64,000 bases of DNA from Clostridia bacterium (GCA_029239755.1 JARBUI010000008.1:1-64000); one strand, 5' to 3'. Counted from the stretch's first letter, positions 41,436 through 50,582 are shown. Notes: a model not told the origin generated them from the sequence alone. Program-made: numbers and translations.

Positions 41436-43277
41436 ATGCAAAGCAGCAAAACAACAAATAAAGCATACTGTTATGCAGCATTATTACAAGCAATAGACTT
41501 TTTTACTCAAAGATTTAGTTTAGATCAGATTGGATGCTATGCTTTTGAATTTGCAAATGAAATGTTAACACTACATTCATCAGGGCTATTTATACGTGAG
41601 GGTGATCATTTCAACTTAAAAAAGAGCAGGCTATATGAAGTCTCTCAATATGAAATACCAAATACTAGAATGCTGGAGAAAATTCCAGTGTTTCATGGAG
41701 ATATTATTACCCATCAGACCAGTAAATTTTTTACAGAAGATATTATAAAAAAGTTTGGTATAAAGCTCGTTATTCCGCTTATTATGGATAACTTTCTTTA
41801 TGGTTTTATTATTTCGAATGGAAAAATACTTAACCATTTTGATGAAGATGATTATACAATTGCAAGTACCTTAACCAAACTTTTTAGAAATGCTCTAGAA
41901 AACAGCATGCAGTTAGATGAACTAAACGAAAAAAATAAAGAACTCGACCAAAAGGTATTTAATTTGTTTGCTATCAATCAAAGTGCTAAGTCACTGCTAT
42001 CAGAAGTAGATTTAAAGCGTCTTTATACTTTAGCAACTGATATTTTTAGTGAAATGACGTGCAGTCAGGTTACTTCCTTTGGGATCTATGATTCAATTTC
42101 ACAGAGTATAAAAGTATTAGGTTATAGAAATGTATCAAATTATTCATCGGTTTTTATAGAACTACAGCTCTCATGCAGAGCCTATCTGAGTGGACCTATT
42201 GTTTTAGACTTTAAAAAGGATTTAGAACTTATTAAATCAGTTTTTACCAATTGGGAAGAATTTTATCTTCTGGAAGCAGAGTATATTGTGTTACTAGTGA
42301 AAGATCAAATATTAGGGATAGTTACTCTTGGCAAGGCTGTTAATGACAGACTTTATGATCATGCAACTTTTGAATTAGTTGAAACATTGGCTTCCTTTAC
42401 GCACATAGCTATTTCTAATGCATTGCTGTTTAAAGAACTAGTGACTCAAAACGAAAGAGTAGAGAGAAAGTATCATACGCTTAATGCCTTGAATCAAATT
42501 ATGCAAACGCTTAATCAGGCAGCAAGCATAGAAGAAATATCTGCTTTAACGCTGAAAGTGTTAGCTCTCAACTTTGGCATTGAAAAGGCTTTTTTTGCAT
42601 ATGAAAATGAGAAATTATATACGATTACACAATGCCTGGGATTAGATATACAAGATAAGGTATTTGAGTTAAACACAAGTTGGGAAAAAACTTTCACAGG
42701 AGAAATGATTTTAGATTTTAAAGAAGATGCGGCGTATGCTTTTTTTGACAGTGTTTTTATGAGTGATTTAGGAAGCACAAATTGCATTGTTATAGCACCG
42801 ATATGCAGCAGTCATACATATGATTATGAGACGAGCTTTCCAAAAGGATTTTTAGTGGTTCTGCAAACTAGCGATGGACTTAAAGAAGAAGAAATATTAC
42901 TTATTGATACAATTACAAAGAACATTTCTCCTGCTATTTATCAAATGGATTTGAACAGGCATATCAAGGAAAATTATAAAGTGGATACTTTACGTGAGCT
43001 GATGCAAGCTATAGCACTTAAGTTAGAGGAGAGAAAGTCATATGCCCTAGACTTTTATTTGTACTATAAGATTGCAGCATTAAATCCATTTAAAAAATCT
43101 GATGACCTCCTTGTAGAGGGAGAAGAATGCTATATTGTGGATAACTTCATTTTTATATTAACCTATGATGAGATAGAGGTGGATGATTTCTGCAGAGTCC
43201 CTTATTTTGAATCCTTAGTAGAGATAGAAAATTTTGATTACATCGGTTTTTATGAACTGTATAAAAGTAGAAGATAA
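41436..43277 (+). CDS. Multi-GAF domain protein
   Basis: A 613-residue cytoplasmic protein without membrane helices. Three GAF-like segments are visible, about residues 5-155, 195-335 and 360-500, separated by helices that probably form coiled coils (E-L-N-E-K-N-K-E-L-D-Q-K-V-F near 176). The C-terminal 110 residues lack GGDEF, kinase or HD motifs, so no output enzyme is recognised. Ligand binding by GAF with signalling through the DUF342 neighbour is a reasonable guess. AAAGGGGAG lies 6 bases upstream. Confidence 0.75.
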   Translation: MQSSKTTNKAYCYAALLQAIDFFTQRFSLDQIGCYAFEFANEMLTLHSSGLFIREGDHFNLKKSRLYEVSQYEIPNTRMLEKIPVFHGDIITHQTSKFFTEDIIKKFGIKLVIPLIMDNFLYGFIISNGKILNHFDEDDYTIASTLTKLFRNALENSMQLDELNEKNKELDQKVFNLFAINQSAKSLLSEVDLKRLYTLATDIFSEMTCSQVTSFGIYDSISQSIKVLGYRNVSNYSSVFIELQLSCRAYLSGPIVLDFKKDLELIKSVFTNWEEFYLLEAEYIVLLVKDQILGIVTLGKAVNDRLYDHATFELVETLASFTHIAISNALLFKELVTQNERVERKYHTLNALNQIMQTLNQAASIEEISALTLKVLALNFGIEKAFFAYENEKLYTITQCLGLDIQDKVFELNTSWEKTFTGEMILDFKEDAAYAFFDSVFMSDLGSTNCIVIAPICSSHTYDYETSFPKGFLVVLQTSDGLKEEEILLIDTITKNISPAIYQMDLNRHIKENYKVDTLRELMQAIALKLEERKSYALDFYLYYKIAALNPFKKSDDLLVEGEECYIVDNFIFILTYDEIEVDDFCRVPYFESLVEIENFDYIGFYELYKSRR

Positions 43278-43292
43278 TAATGAAAAATAAGG

Positions 43293-43315
43293 CCTCAGAG
43301 AAATCTGAGGTTTTT
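43293..43315 (+). terminator. Intrinsic terminator
   Basis: CCTCAGA-GAAA-TCTGAGG followed by TTTTT, 16 bases behind the GAF gene. Confidence 0.9.
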
Positions 43316-43349
43316 ATGTTTCATTATTGTCACAAAGAGGTTACAATGA

Positions 43350-43378
43350 TTTACAAAAAGTGCAACATAAGTTATAAT
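43350..43378 (+). promoter_or_regulatory. Sigma-A-type promoter of the GHL10 gene
   Basis: TTTACA (43350-43355) and TATAAT (43373-43378) are separated by 17 bases and lie about 60 bases ahead of the GHL10 start codon. Confidence 0.65.
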
Positions 43379-43436
43379 TTAAATAAGAATCGACTTTCAA
43401 ATAATATCAATTTATTACAAAAAAAGGAGGAAAAGA

Positions 43437-45290
43437 GTGAAAAAAATACTTTCTATAATAACAGCATTTTTCCTAGTAATGGGTTTCTTTGCAGTACCTG
43501 CGCAGGCGGCAGTACCCAAGCAGGATATTAGAGCAGTATGGATGGCAACAGTCTTTAATATAGACTATCCTAGCACCAAAAATAATGTTACCGCTCAAAA
43601 AGATGAATATATACAAAAGTTAGAGGCGCTAAAAAGTATTGGAATGAATACTGTAGTAGTTCAGATAAGGCCAAAAGCAGATGCCTTATATAAGTCGGCC
43701 ATTAATCCGTGGTCAGATGTTCTAACAGGAACACAAGGACAAGATCCGGGATATGATCCTATGAATTTTATGATAGAAGAGGCTCATAAAAGAGGGATGA
43801 ACTTTCATGCGTGGCTGAATCCTTATAGAGTAACTACTGCTGGCACTGATGTAAATGCTCTTAGTGAGAATCATCCGGCAAGAAAAAATCCAGGATGGGT
43901 TATGAGCTATAACAATGCGCTGTATTATAATCCAGAACTTACGGAAGTCAAAAAACATATTGTTGCTACAGTAGAAGAAATTGTTAAAAACTATAATGTA
44001 GATGCTATTCATTTTGATGATTACTTTTATCCTTCTAATTATCCTCTTCCAGCAGGAGAAGGAAAAGATGGATTTGCAGCGAACAGCAGAAGGCAGCATG
44101 TCAATGAAATGATTGCACAAGTAAGTTCAGCTATTAAGCGTATTAATAAAAATGTAGAATTTGGGATAAGTCCTATAGGTATTTGGAAAAACAATACTTC
44201 AGATATAACAGGCTCTAGTACAGGCGGAAATCAATCCTATTACTCTGTCTATGCAGATACCAGAACATGGATACAAAATGAATGGATAGATTATGTAGTT
44301 CCTCAAATTTATTGGGAAACAGGACACAAGCTTGCTGATTATGAAACATTAGTTAAATGGTGGTCTAATGAAGTAAAAGACACTAGGGTAAGATTATACA
44401 TAGGACAAGGGATCTATAGAGATGTTGTAGCAACGCAAATAGATACCCAATTAAAAATTAACCAGAACTATCAAGAGGTAAAAGGAAGTTTTTATTATAG
44501 TACTAAAGATTTATTGGCAAATAGAGCAGGCTCTAAAGAAAAAGTTAAAGCATTCAATGAGGCATTTCCGCTGGAGGTGATCTTACCTTCTGAGCCTAAT
44601 CTATCTAATGGAGAGCAGAATGTACCTAAAACAGGAATGATTACAGTCAATCCTTTAAATATTAGAAGCGGAGCAGGAACACAGTATGCTGTCATCACTA
44701 AAGCTGTTAAGGGAACGCAGGTAACTATTTTAAGCAGCAAAACAGGATGGTATAATATAAAACTGCCAACAGGCCAAACAGGTTGGGCAAGTGCAGCTTA
44801 TATTAGTGCAGAAAGCTCAATAAGTAAACCCGCGGTGCAACCAGCTTCGCCTGTTGTTACGACTAAAGAAGGAATAGTAACAGCGAGTCCGCTGAACATT
44901 AGAAGTGGGGCAGGCACAAGCTATTCTCTTGTCACGAAGGCAGCAAAAGGGACTAAGGTAACTATTCTAGAAACTAAGCAAGGCTGGTATAAGGTGAAAA
45001 TGCCGGATGGTAAAGCCGGATGGGCGAGTTCTAATTATATAAAGACGCAAAGTTCGACAAGTAAACCGGCTGTCCAAGCTGCTAGTGCACCAGTTAAGTC
45101 AGCTAAAGTAGGAACGGTTACAGTGAGTTCACTCAACATCAGAAGTGATGCTGGTACAAATTATTCAGTTGTCACAAAGGCAATTAAAGGAACAAAGGTA
45201 ACTATTTTAGATACTAAGTCAGGCTGGTATAAAGTAAAAATGCCAAATGGTAAGATAGGTTGGTCTATTCAAACCTATATAAAAATTTAA
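43437..45290 (+). CDS. Secreted GHL10 glycoside hydrolase-like protein with three SH3b repeats
   Basis: A 617-residue exported protein. A signal peptide ends at A-Q-A-A (about 22-25). The GHL10 (DUF187/YngK-like) barrel spans about 28-370: I-R-A-V-W-M-A-T-V near 31, H-A-W-L-N-P-Y-R-V near 122 and D-A-I-H-F-D-D-Y-F-Y near 184. The hydrophobic-acidic H-F-D-D is the likely active site. Three bacterial SH3 domains at about 399-458, 478-537 and 558-617, joined by S-K-P-A-V-Q linkers, probably bind cell wall. The start is GTG 43437 behind AAAGGAGG. It may act on peptidoglycan or secondary wall sugar. Confidence 0.9.
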   Translation: MKKILSIITAFFLVMGFFAVPAQAAVPKQDIRAVWMATVFNIDYPSTKNNVTAQKDEYIQKLEALKSIGMNTVVVQIRPKADALYKSAINPWSDVLTGTQGQDPGYDPMNFMIEEAHKRGMNFHAWLNPYRVTTAGTDVNALSENHPARKNPGWVMSYNNALYYNPELTEVKKHIVATVEEIVKNYNVDAIHFDDYFYPSNYPLPAGEGKDGFAANSRRQHVNEMIAQVSSAIKRINKNVEFGISPIGIWKNNTSDITGSSTGGNQSYYSVYADTRTWIQNEWIDYVVPQIYWETGHKLADYETLVKWWSNEVKDTRVRLYIGQGIYRDVVATQIDTQLKINQNYQEVKGSFYYSTKDLLANRAGSKEKVKAFNEAFPLEVILPSEPNLSNGEQNVPKTGMITVNPLNIRSGAGTQYAVITKAVKGTQVTILSSKTGWYNIKLPTGQTGWASAAYISAESSISKPAVQPASPVVTTKEGIVTASPLNIRSGAGTSYSLVTKAAKGTKVTILETKQGWYKVKMPDGKAGWASSNYIKTQSSTSKPAVQAASAPVKSAKVGTVTVSSLNIRSDAGTNYSVVTKAIKGTKVTILDTKSGWYKVKMPNGKIGWSIQTYIKI

Positions 45291-45331
45291 TACTTATGCC
45301 ATAAATTGAGCATAAAACAGTGAAAAAAATT

Positions 45332-45380
45332 GGAAGTCTTAATGAGTATTTCTAGGATATACTCACTAGGGCTTCTTTTT
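45332..45380 (+). terminator. Intrinsic terminator
   Basis: GAAGTCTTAATGAGTAT and ATACTCACTAGGGCTTC pair with two mismatches, followed by TTTTT. Confidence 0.8.
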
Positions 45381-45503
45381 ATTGTACACTCTACATAAAT
45401 TTTGCAGCTAAACTTTAGTTCTGGCAATAGGTGAATAGTATAGCTATTTTGATAAACATACCTTAATATGATGATAGAATATATGCTGACAGTGAGGACA
45501 ATA

Positions 45504-46913
45504 ATGGATTCTATGAAATTTTACTTTTATTTTTTACTTGGAAAACTCAGGTACAAATATTTTATGCAAATCCCCGAAAATGACAATGAATACAAAAACA
45601 GCCGCATTTGGTTTGTTGTAGACGGGGCTACAGCGGCGTCAGTTAACCTTTTAGTAACAGGAGCTTTTTTAGCTGCTGTCCTTAAGGCTTTAGGAGTAAG
45701 TGATTCTTTTAATGGTATGATATCAGCTATACCGTCTCTAGCTTGTGTCATACAGCTTTTAGGGTTAGAGTTAGCTAAGAGGATGAAAAAGACCAAATTT
45801 TTTGTATGTATCTTTGCCGTTATACATAGGTTACTTTTTGCTTTTATTTTCTTCATTCCTTTTTTGAAAATTTCCCTTAGTGCAAAGGCTGTATTGTTTA
45901 TTACCTTGTTTTTACTGGCACAGGTATTAGGGCAAATGATTGCACCTGTTGCTGGAAACTGGATATCCAGCTTAGTAAGAGAAAACATAAGAGGTAAATA
46001 TTTTGCTAACAGAGATAGTATTATGGTTATTGTATCTGTTACTGTTTCATTGGCAGCAGGGAAAATCTTTGACTTATTCAGAGTAAACGGAGATGAAAAT
46101 TCAAGTTTTTTATTTATAAGCGGATTACTATTAGTGATGGCAATTATAAATTTTATCGCATTAAGTATGGTTAAAGAACCCCGGTTTTCTTATTTCTCAA
46201 GAGATAATAAGGAGATACATGGCACATTAGTTAAGAAAAGAGTTGCAAAAGAGGCTTTCAGTCACTATGAAAAGTTTAGGGATACCTTTAAGAAGGTTAT
46301 TTGTGACAAGCGTTTTAAAACGTCAATTGTTCTTACAATTCTTTGGCAGTCTGCGTTTTTCTTTTCTACACCTTATTTTGGTATTTATCAAATTTCAAAT
46401 CTCAAATTAAGTTATACATACATCATGGTTATGGGATTTATAGGGAGCGTCGTTAGAGTTATAGTAACACCTCTAGGCGGAAGAATAGCAGATAAAAAAT
46501 CGTGGGGACTTGTATTAGAAAGAACCCTTTTTGTAATGGCTGCAGCTTTTACCATAAATGCTTTTACAGTACCGTCAAATGCTCATATCATGTTTGCTGT
46601 TTTTTCAGTTTTGACTGGGTTAGCGTGGGCTGGTATTGCTCCTGGTATTTTTGCGTTGCAGCTTGATCTTGCGCCAGATGGAGATAAAACTGCTTATTTA
46701 GGTATTAATGCAGCAATTATGGGGTTATTTGGTTTCTTAAGCTCCGTGGTTGGAGGCTATATATTACAGTTTATGATCGACCATGATAATAGATTATTTG
46801 GACAGACAATTTATGGACAACAGCTGCTTTCTTTGGGATCAGGAATTATGCTTTTTATACTTGTGTGCTATATAAAATACAAAGCTCCAAAGGTGTATAG
46901 GATAGAAGAGTAG
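45504..46913 (+). CDS. Major facilitator superfamily transporter
   Basis: A 469-residue integral membrane protein with twelve predicted segments in two halves (about residues 38-240 and 275-465) and a charged loop of 35 residues between them. The cytoplasmic loop R-E-N-I-R-G-K-Y-F-A-N-R-D near 165-177 resembles MFS motif A, as in MFS proteins of the VpsR/YxlH-type group. Substrate unknown. ATG 45504 is chosen for GTGAGGA 7 bases upstream; ATG 45468 lacks such a site. It ends 46 bases before a phosphatase gene and may be co-transcribed. Confidence 0.85.
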   Translation: MDSMKFYFYFLLGKLRYKYFMQIPENDNEYKNSRIWFVVDGATAASVNLLVTGAFLAAVLKALGVSDSFNGMISAIPSLACVIQLLGLELAKRMKKTKFFVCIFAVIHRLLFAFIFFIPFLKISLSAKAVLFITLFLLAQVLGQMIAPVAGNWISSLVRENIRGKYFANRDSIMVIVSVTVSLAAGKIFDLFRVNGDENSSFLFISGLLLVMAIINFIALSMVKEPRFSYFSRDNKEIHGTLVKKRVAKEAFSHYEKFRDTFKKVICDKRFKTSIVLTILWQSAFFFSTPYFGIYQISNLKLSYTYIMVMGFIGSVVRVIVTPLGGRIADKKSWGLVLERTLFVMAAAFTINAFTVPSNAHIMFAVFSVLTGLAWAGIAPGIFALQLDLAPDGDKTAYLGINAAIMGLFGFLSSVVGGYILQFMIDHDNRLFGQTIYGQQLLSLGSGIMLFILVCYIKYKAPKVYRIEE

Positions 46914-46959
46914 ATGCGTATACTGGTAAGGAAGTGTAAGGGTTTAGGGAGGAAAAAAT

Positions 46960-47691
46960 ATGAGTGACATTGCAGCGTTTTTTGACATTGATGGGACGAT
47001 TTATAGAGAGGGTCTTATTACAGAAGTATTTAAAAAAATGGTTAAATATGATTTGATAGATGAGAGCAAATGGCATAGTGAAGTGCGCCCAGCTTTTATA
47101 AGCTGGGATAAAAGGGTGGGAGACTATGATACGTATCTCTTGAAAATGGTAAACGTCTATTCAGAGGCAGTAAAAGGAACAAGTTCATTTCATATGGAGT
47201 ATGTTGCCAGAAGAGTGATTGAACAAAAAGGAGACAGGGTCTATACCTTTTCAAGGGAAAGAATCAAATGGCACAAAGAGCAAGGTCATAAGGTTATTGC
47301 GATTTCAGGTTCTCCAATCGAGCTTGTTAGGGAGATGTCAAAAAAGTATGAGATGGATGATTTTAGAGGAACCATCTATGCATTAGACAAGAAGAAAAGG
47401 TATAGTGGAGATATTATTCCAATGTGGGATTCCGTCAGCAAGAAAAAAGCTATCTTAGAAATAGTAAGTGAATATGGCATCGATCTCGAAAAAAGCTATG
47501 CTTATGGAGATACATCGGGAGACCTTACAATGTTAAAGATGGTAGGCAGCCCATTTGCTATGAATCCAACCAAAGAGCTTATTATGAGAATAAAGGAAGA
47601 CGAAGAACTAAGGAAAAAGGTTAAAATTATTGTAGAAAGAAAAGATGTAACGTATAGGCTGGATATAGCATGTCTTGATTTATTATGTTAA
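46960..47691 (+). CDS. HAD-IB family phosphatase (phosphoserine phosphatase-like)
   Basis: A 243-residue HAD hydrolase of subfamily IB. Motif I is F-F-D-I-D-G-T-I-Y at residues 6-14 with both aspartates. Motif II is A-I-S-G-S-P near 111-116, Lys of motif III lies around V-S-K-K-K near 146-150, and motif IV is Y-G-D-T-S-G-D near 187-193. Family IB includes SerB and phosphoglycerolipid phosphatases; the substrate is not determined by sequence. AGGGAGG lies 9 bases before the ATG. Confidence 0.85.
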   Translation: MSDIAAFFDIDGTIYREGLITEVFKKMVKYDLIDESKWHSEVRPAFISWDKRVGDYDTYLLKMVNVYSEAVKGTSSFHMEYVARRVIEQKGDRVYTFSRERIKWHKEQGHKVIAISGSPIELVREMSKKYEMDDFRGTIYALDKKKRYSGDIIPMWDSVSKKKAILEIVSEYGIDLEKSYAYGDTSGDLTMLKMVGSPFAMNPTKELIMRIKEDEELRKKVKIIVERKDVTYRLDIACLDLLC

Positions 47692-47748
47692 GTAAACTTT
47701 CTGAATTTTAAATGTAAGTAAGGCCACTAGGAAAGTAGGAATTAAGTA

Positions 47749-47777
47749 TTGACATTTAAAAAAAATCAAAGTATACT
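47749..47777 (+). promoter_or_regulatory. Sigma-A promoter of metNIQ
   Basis: TTGACA (47749-47754) and TATACT (47772-47777) with a 17-base spacer, about 30 bases ahead of the SAM aptamer. Confidence 0.85.
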
Positions 47778-47807
47778 GGGTATCAATAAGAAAACTAAAT
47801 AATAAAA

Positions 47808-47910
47808 TCTTATCAAGAGAGATGGAGGGACTAGGCCCGAAGATATCTCAGCAACCTCATAATTATGTAAGGTGCTAATTCCAGCAGAATTAATTTTCTG
47901 AAAGATAAGT
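47808..47910 (+). promoter_or_regulatory. SAM-I (S-box) riboswitch aptamer
   Basis: The outer helix CTTATC (47809-47814) pairs with GATAAG (47904-47909). Conserved S-box blocks are AGAG, GATGGAGGGACTAGGCCC, GCAACC and AAGGTGCTAATTCC.GCAG. Its position ahead of methionine transport genes agrees with repression when S-adenosylmethionine is plentiful. The aptamer identity is clear; its output is discussed for the hairpin at 47932-47970. Confidence 0.95.
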
Positions 47911-47931
47911 GGTATAATGATTGCAGAATCT

Positions 47932-47970
47932 AAAGCCTCTTTTTATCTTTTAGAAGATAGAAAGAGGCTT
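47932..47970 (+). promoter_or_regulatory. Riboswitch expression platform hairpin without U-run
   Basis: AAGCCTCTTTTTATCT pairs with AGATAGAAAGAGGCTT with one mismatch. AAAGATAA (47901-47908), the 3' strand of the aptamer helix, can pair instead with TTATCTTT (47943-47950), the usual antiterminator exchange. The hairpin is followed by AAAAAATG, not by a T-run. Its right arm contains AAAGAGG (47961-47967), a ribosome binding site for the short frame at 47976. Confidence 0.7.
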
Positions 47971-47975
47971 AAAAA

Positions 47976-48023
47976 ATGATAAAATACATAGGGTTACTGT
48001 ATAGCGTTATCCTAACTTGCTAA
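47976..48023 (+). CDS. Possible 15-codon leader peptide under SAM control
   Basis: A frame MIKYIGLLYSVILTC ends at TAA 48021-48023. AAAGAGG lies 8 bases before the ATG, but it is buried in the hairpin of the SAM-I riboswitch, so it would be translated only when SAM is low. The peptide is hydrophobic and contains no methionine run. It may be chance; there is no other evidence for translation. Confidence 0.35.
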   Translation: MIKYIGLLYSVILTC

Positions 48024-48076
48024 AAATAAAGGTCATTAAGTAGTTTCAGAATACTTTTTAAGAAGGGGATGAGAGG

Positions 48077-49102
48077 ATGAGTGGTCAGATAGAGAGTCCA
48101 ATTATTGAAATGAAGGCATTGGGCAAGACATTTTTTTCTGAAAATGGGCAGGTTACAGCACTCAAGAATATAGACTTGCAGATTCATAAGGGTGATATTT
48201 TTGGTATTATTGGTATGAGCGGAGCTGGAAAGAGTACTTTAGTCAGATGTATTAATTACCTTGAAAAGCCAACAGAGGGAGAAATATGGTTTGATGGGAA
48301 AGAATTAGGCGCACTTGATCAAAAAAGTCTAAGACAAGTAAGACAGTCTATGGGAATGATTTTTCAGCAATTTAATTTGTGGATGCAAAGAACGGCTGAA
48401 GGGAATATTTGTTTCCCGCTCGAAATTGCAGGAGTGAGCCAAGCAGAAGCTAAAAAAAGAGCAAAAGAACTTTTAAAACTAGTTGGTTTAGAAGATAAAG
48501 CAGGAGCCTATCCGTCGCAGCTTTCAGGAGGTCAGAAGCAGCGTATTGCAATAGCCAGAGCTCTGGCAACGAGTCCTAAAGTACTTTTGTGTGATGAGGC
48601 TACATCAGCACTTGATCCAACTACCACAGAGTCAATCTTATCACTGCTTAAAGATATTAACAAAAGGCTTGGGATTACTATTATTATTATCACTCATGAA
48701 ATGAGTGTAGTTGAGAAAATATGCAGTCATGTTGCGATTATTGATCAAAGTACAATTGCAGAAACAGGCAGTGTACATGATATTTTCACACATCCTAAGA
48801 CTAAAGCGGCAGAGCGGCTTGTCTATCCAAATGATAACAGAATTAATAAACTTATCGGCAAAAGATGCGCACGTATTGTGTTCGACGGCAGCTCAGCCTA
48901 TGAACCTGTTATATCAAGTATGATTTTAGAATGCAAGGCGACAGTCAATATTCTTTATGCAGATATGAAAGATATAGAAGGAAAAGCCTTTGGTGAACTT
49001 ATACTTCAATTACCTCAAGATGAAACAACAGCAGATAAAGTGATTTATTATCTAAAATCTAGAGATCTACATGTAGAGGAGGTAAATGATTATGTGGGAT
49101 AA
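48077..49102 (+). CDS. metN: Methionine ABC transporter ATP-binding protein
   Basis: A 341-residue ATPase driving methionine uptake. Walker A is G-M-S-G-A-G-K-S-T (about residues 46-54), signature L-S-G-G-Q-K-Q-R near 149-156, Walker B L-L-C-D-E-A near 172-177. The C-terminal 80 residues are the NIL domain that binds methionine and gives trans-inhibition. Together with the SAM riboswitch and the metI and metQ genes behind it, the assignment is firm. AAGGGGATGAGAGG precedes the ATG. Confidence 0.95.
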   Translation: MSGQIESPIIEMKALGKTFFSENGQVTALKNIDLQIHKGDIFGIIGMSGAGKSTLVRCINYLEKPTEGEIWFDGKELGALDQKSLRQVRQSMGMIFQQFNLWMQRTAEGNICFPLEIAGVSQAEAKKRAKELLKLVGLEDKAGAYPSQLSGGQKQRIAIARALATSPKVLLCDEATSALDPTTTESILSLLKDINKRLGITIIIITHEMSVVEKICSHVAIIDQSTIAETGSVHDIFTHPKTKAAERLVYPNDNRINKLIGKRCARIVFDGSSAYEPVISSMILECKATVNILYADMKDIEGKAFGELILQLPQDETTADKVIYYLKSRDLHVEEVNDYVG

Positions 49103-49751
49103 CACGATTATACTTATGATAGTAAAAGGAGTATTTGAAACGCTCTATATGACGCTGCTCTCCACTTTATTAGCATACGTTATAGGGCTTCCGTTAGGGA
49201 TCATACTTGTTATAACTGAAAAAGGCGGTATATTACCAGAGACTAGGGTTAATAAAGTCCTCAATGTGATAGTCAATTTGGCAAGATCCATACCGTTTCT
49301 CATTTTACTTATTGCAGTACTTCCTCTCACAAGAATTATTACAGGGACAACAATAGGTTCAACAGCAACCGTTGTACCATTAGTTATTGCAGCAGCCCCT
49401 TTCATTGCGAGACTTGTAGAATCATCTATCAAAGAGATTGATAAGGGCGTTATTGAAGCTTCTCTTTCAATGGGAGCAAGTCCAATGCAGATTATCTATA
49501 AGGTTATGATACCGGAAGCGATACCTTCGCTTATAGTAGGAGCTGCTATTGCAACCACAACTATATTAGGGTATTCAGCAATGGCAGGCATAGTAGGGGG
49601 AGGGGGCCTTGGAACTATAGCAATTAATTATGGTTATTATAGGTATGAAAAAGGGATTATGATTGTGACAGTTATCCTGCTTATTATTATCGTTCAGATA
49701 TTACAAGAAATAGGAATGAAGATTGCAGCTAAAAAAGATAAAAGAAAATAA
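49092..49751 (+). CDS. metI: Methionine ABC transporter permease
   Basis: A 219-residue permease with five membrane segments and the EAA loop E-A-S-L-S-M-G-A-S-P (about residues 120-129) followed by the I-Y-K-V-M-I-P-E-A block. ATG 49092 lies 9 bases behind GAGGAGG (49076-49082); ATG 49086 is possible but too near. It overlaps metN by 11 bases and forms the membrane part of MetNIQ. Confidence 0.95.
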   Translation: MWDNTIILMIVKGVFETLYMTLLSTLLAYVIGLPLGIILVITEKGGILPETRVNKVLNVIVNLARSIPFLILLIAVLPLTRIITGTTIGSTATVVPLVIAAAPFIARLVESSIKEIDKGVIEASLSMGASPMQIIYKVMIPEAIPSLIVGAAIATTTILGYSAMAGIVGGGGLGTIAINYGYYRYEKGIMIVTVILLIIIVQILQEIGMKIAAKKDKRK

Positions 49752-49778
49752 AACAATAAAATAATGGAGGGAATTTAA

Positions 49779-50582
49779 ATGAAAAAACTTATAAGTGCAT
49801 TATTAATCTCAACACTTACATTAACTGTGTTTGCCGGATGTGCGAAAGACAGCAAAAAAATCGTAGTAGGGGCTTCACCAACACCACATTCAGAAATATT
49901 AGCAGTTGCTAAAGAAGTACTTAAAGAAAAGGGCTATGAGTTAGAAATCAAAGAGTTTACCGATTATGTGCAGCCAAATCTTACACTAGAAAATAAAGAA
50001 TTGGATGCCAACTACTTCCAACATCAGCCATATCTAGATGACTTTAATGCAAAAAATAAAACAAATATAGTTTCTGCAGCTGCTGTTCACTATGAACCAC
50101 TAGGTTTTTACCCTGGAAAAGTAAAAAAGCTTGAAGAACTCGCAGACGGCGCAACGATTGCTGTACCAAATGATACAACTAATGAAGCGAGAGCTTTATT
50201 ATTACTTGAAACGATAGGTTTAATCAAAGTTAATCCAGATGCAGGGCTTAATGCAACAATTAATGACATTACAGAAAATCCTAAAAATATTAAGATTCAA
50301 GAGCTTGAAGCAGCTCAGATTGCTCGTTCCTTAGCAGATGTAGATTTCGCAGTTATTAATGGAAACTATGCAATACAAGCAGGCCTAAATGCAGCAACAG
50401 ATGCTCTTGTAAAAGAAGAAAAAGAATCACTTGCAGCAACAACCTTTGCTAATATTCTAGCTATTCGCAAGGGAGATGAAAATCGTGAAGAGTTAAAAGC
50501 ACTTATTGATGCGTTAAAAAGTGAAGAAGTTAAAAAGTTTATTGAAGAAAAGTATCAAGGGGCCGTTGTTCCGATATTCTAA
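49779..50582 (+). CDS. metQ: Methionine-binding lipoprotein
   Basis: A 267-residue NLPA-family lipoprotein. The lipobox is F-A-G-C (Cys near residue 21). The mature part starts I-V-V-G-A-S-P-T-P-H-S-E-I and has N-Y-F-Q-H-Q-P-Y-L near 78-86, both typical of MetQ. GGAGGG lies 7 bases upstream. It delivers methionine to MetNI. Confidence 0.95.
   Translation: MKKLISALLISTLTLTVFAGCAKDSKKIVVGASPTPHSEILAVAKEVLKEKGYELEIKEFTDYVQPNLTLENKELDANYFQHQPYLDDFNAKNKTNIVSAAAVHYEPLGFYPGKVKKLEELADGATIAVPNDTTNEARALLLLETIGLIKVNPDAGLNATINDITENPKNIKIQELEAAQIARSLADVDFAVINGNYAIQAGLNAATDALVKEEKESLAATTFANILAIRKGDENREELKALIDALKSEEVKKFIEEKYQGAVVPIF

Larger units (their letters stand above)
47692..48076 (+). other. metNIQ leader region
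   Basis: This 385-base gap holds a consensus promoter, a SAM-I aptamer, its expression-platform hairpin and a 15-codon frame, each listed separately. The remaining 50 bases before metN contain only its ribosome binding site region. Confidence 0.9.

Noticed and set aside
43280-43531. 83-codon open frame between the GAF gene and the GHL10 gene
   Set aside because: It runs through a clear terminator (43293-43315), a promoter and the start of the GHL10 gene, and its sequence is low-complexity Lys/Asn/Ser without family features.
47932-47970. Reading the SAM leader hairpin as a standard intrinsic terminator
   Set aside because: There is no T-run on either strand after the stem; the following bases are AAAAAATG.
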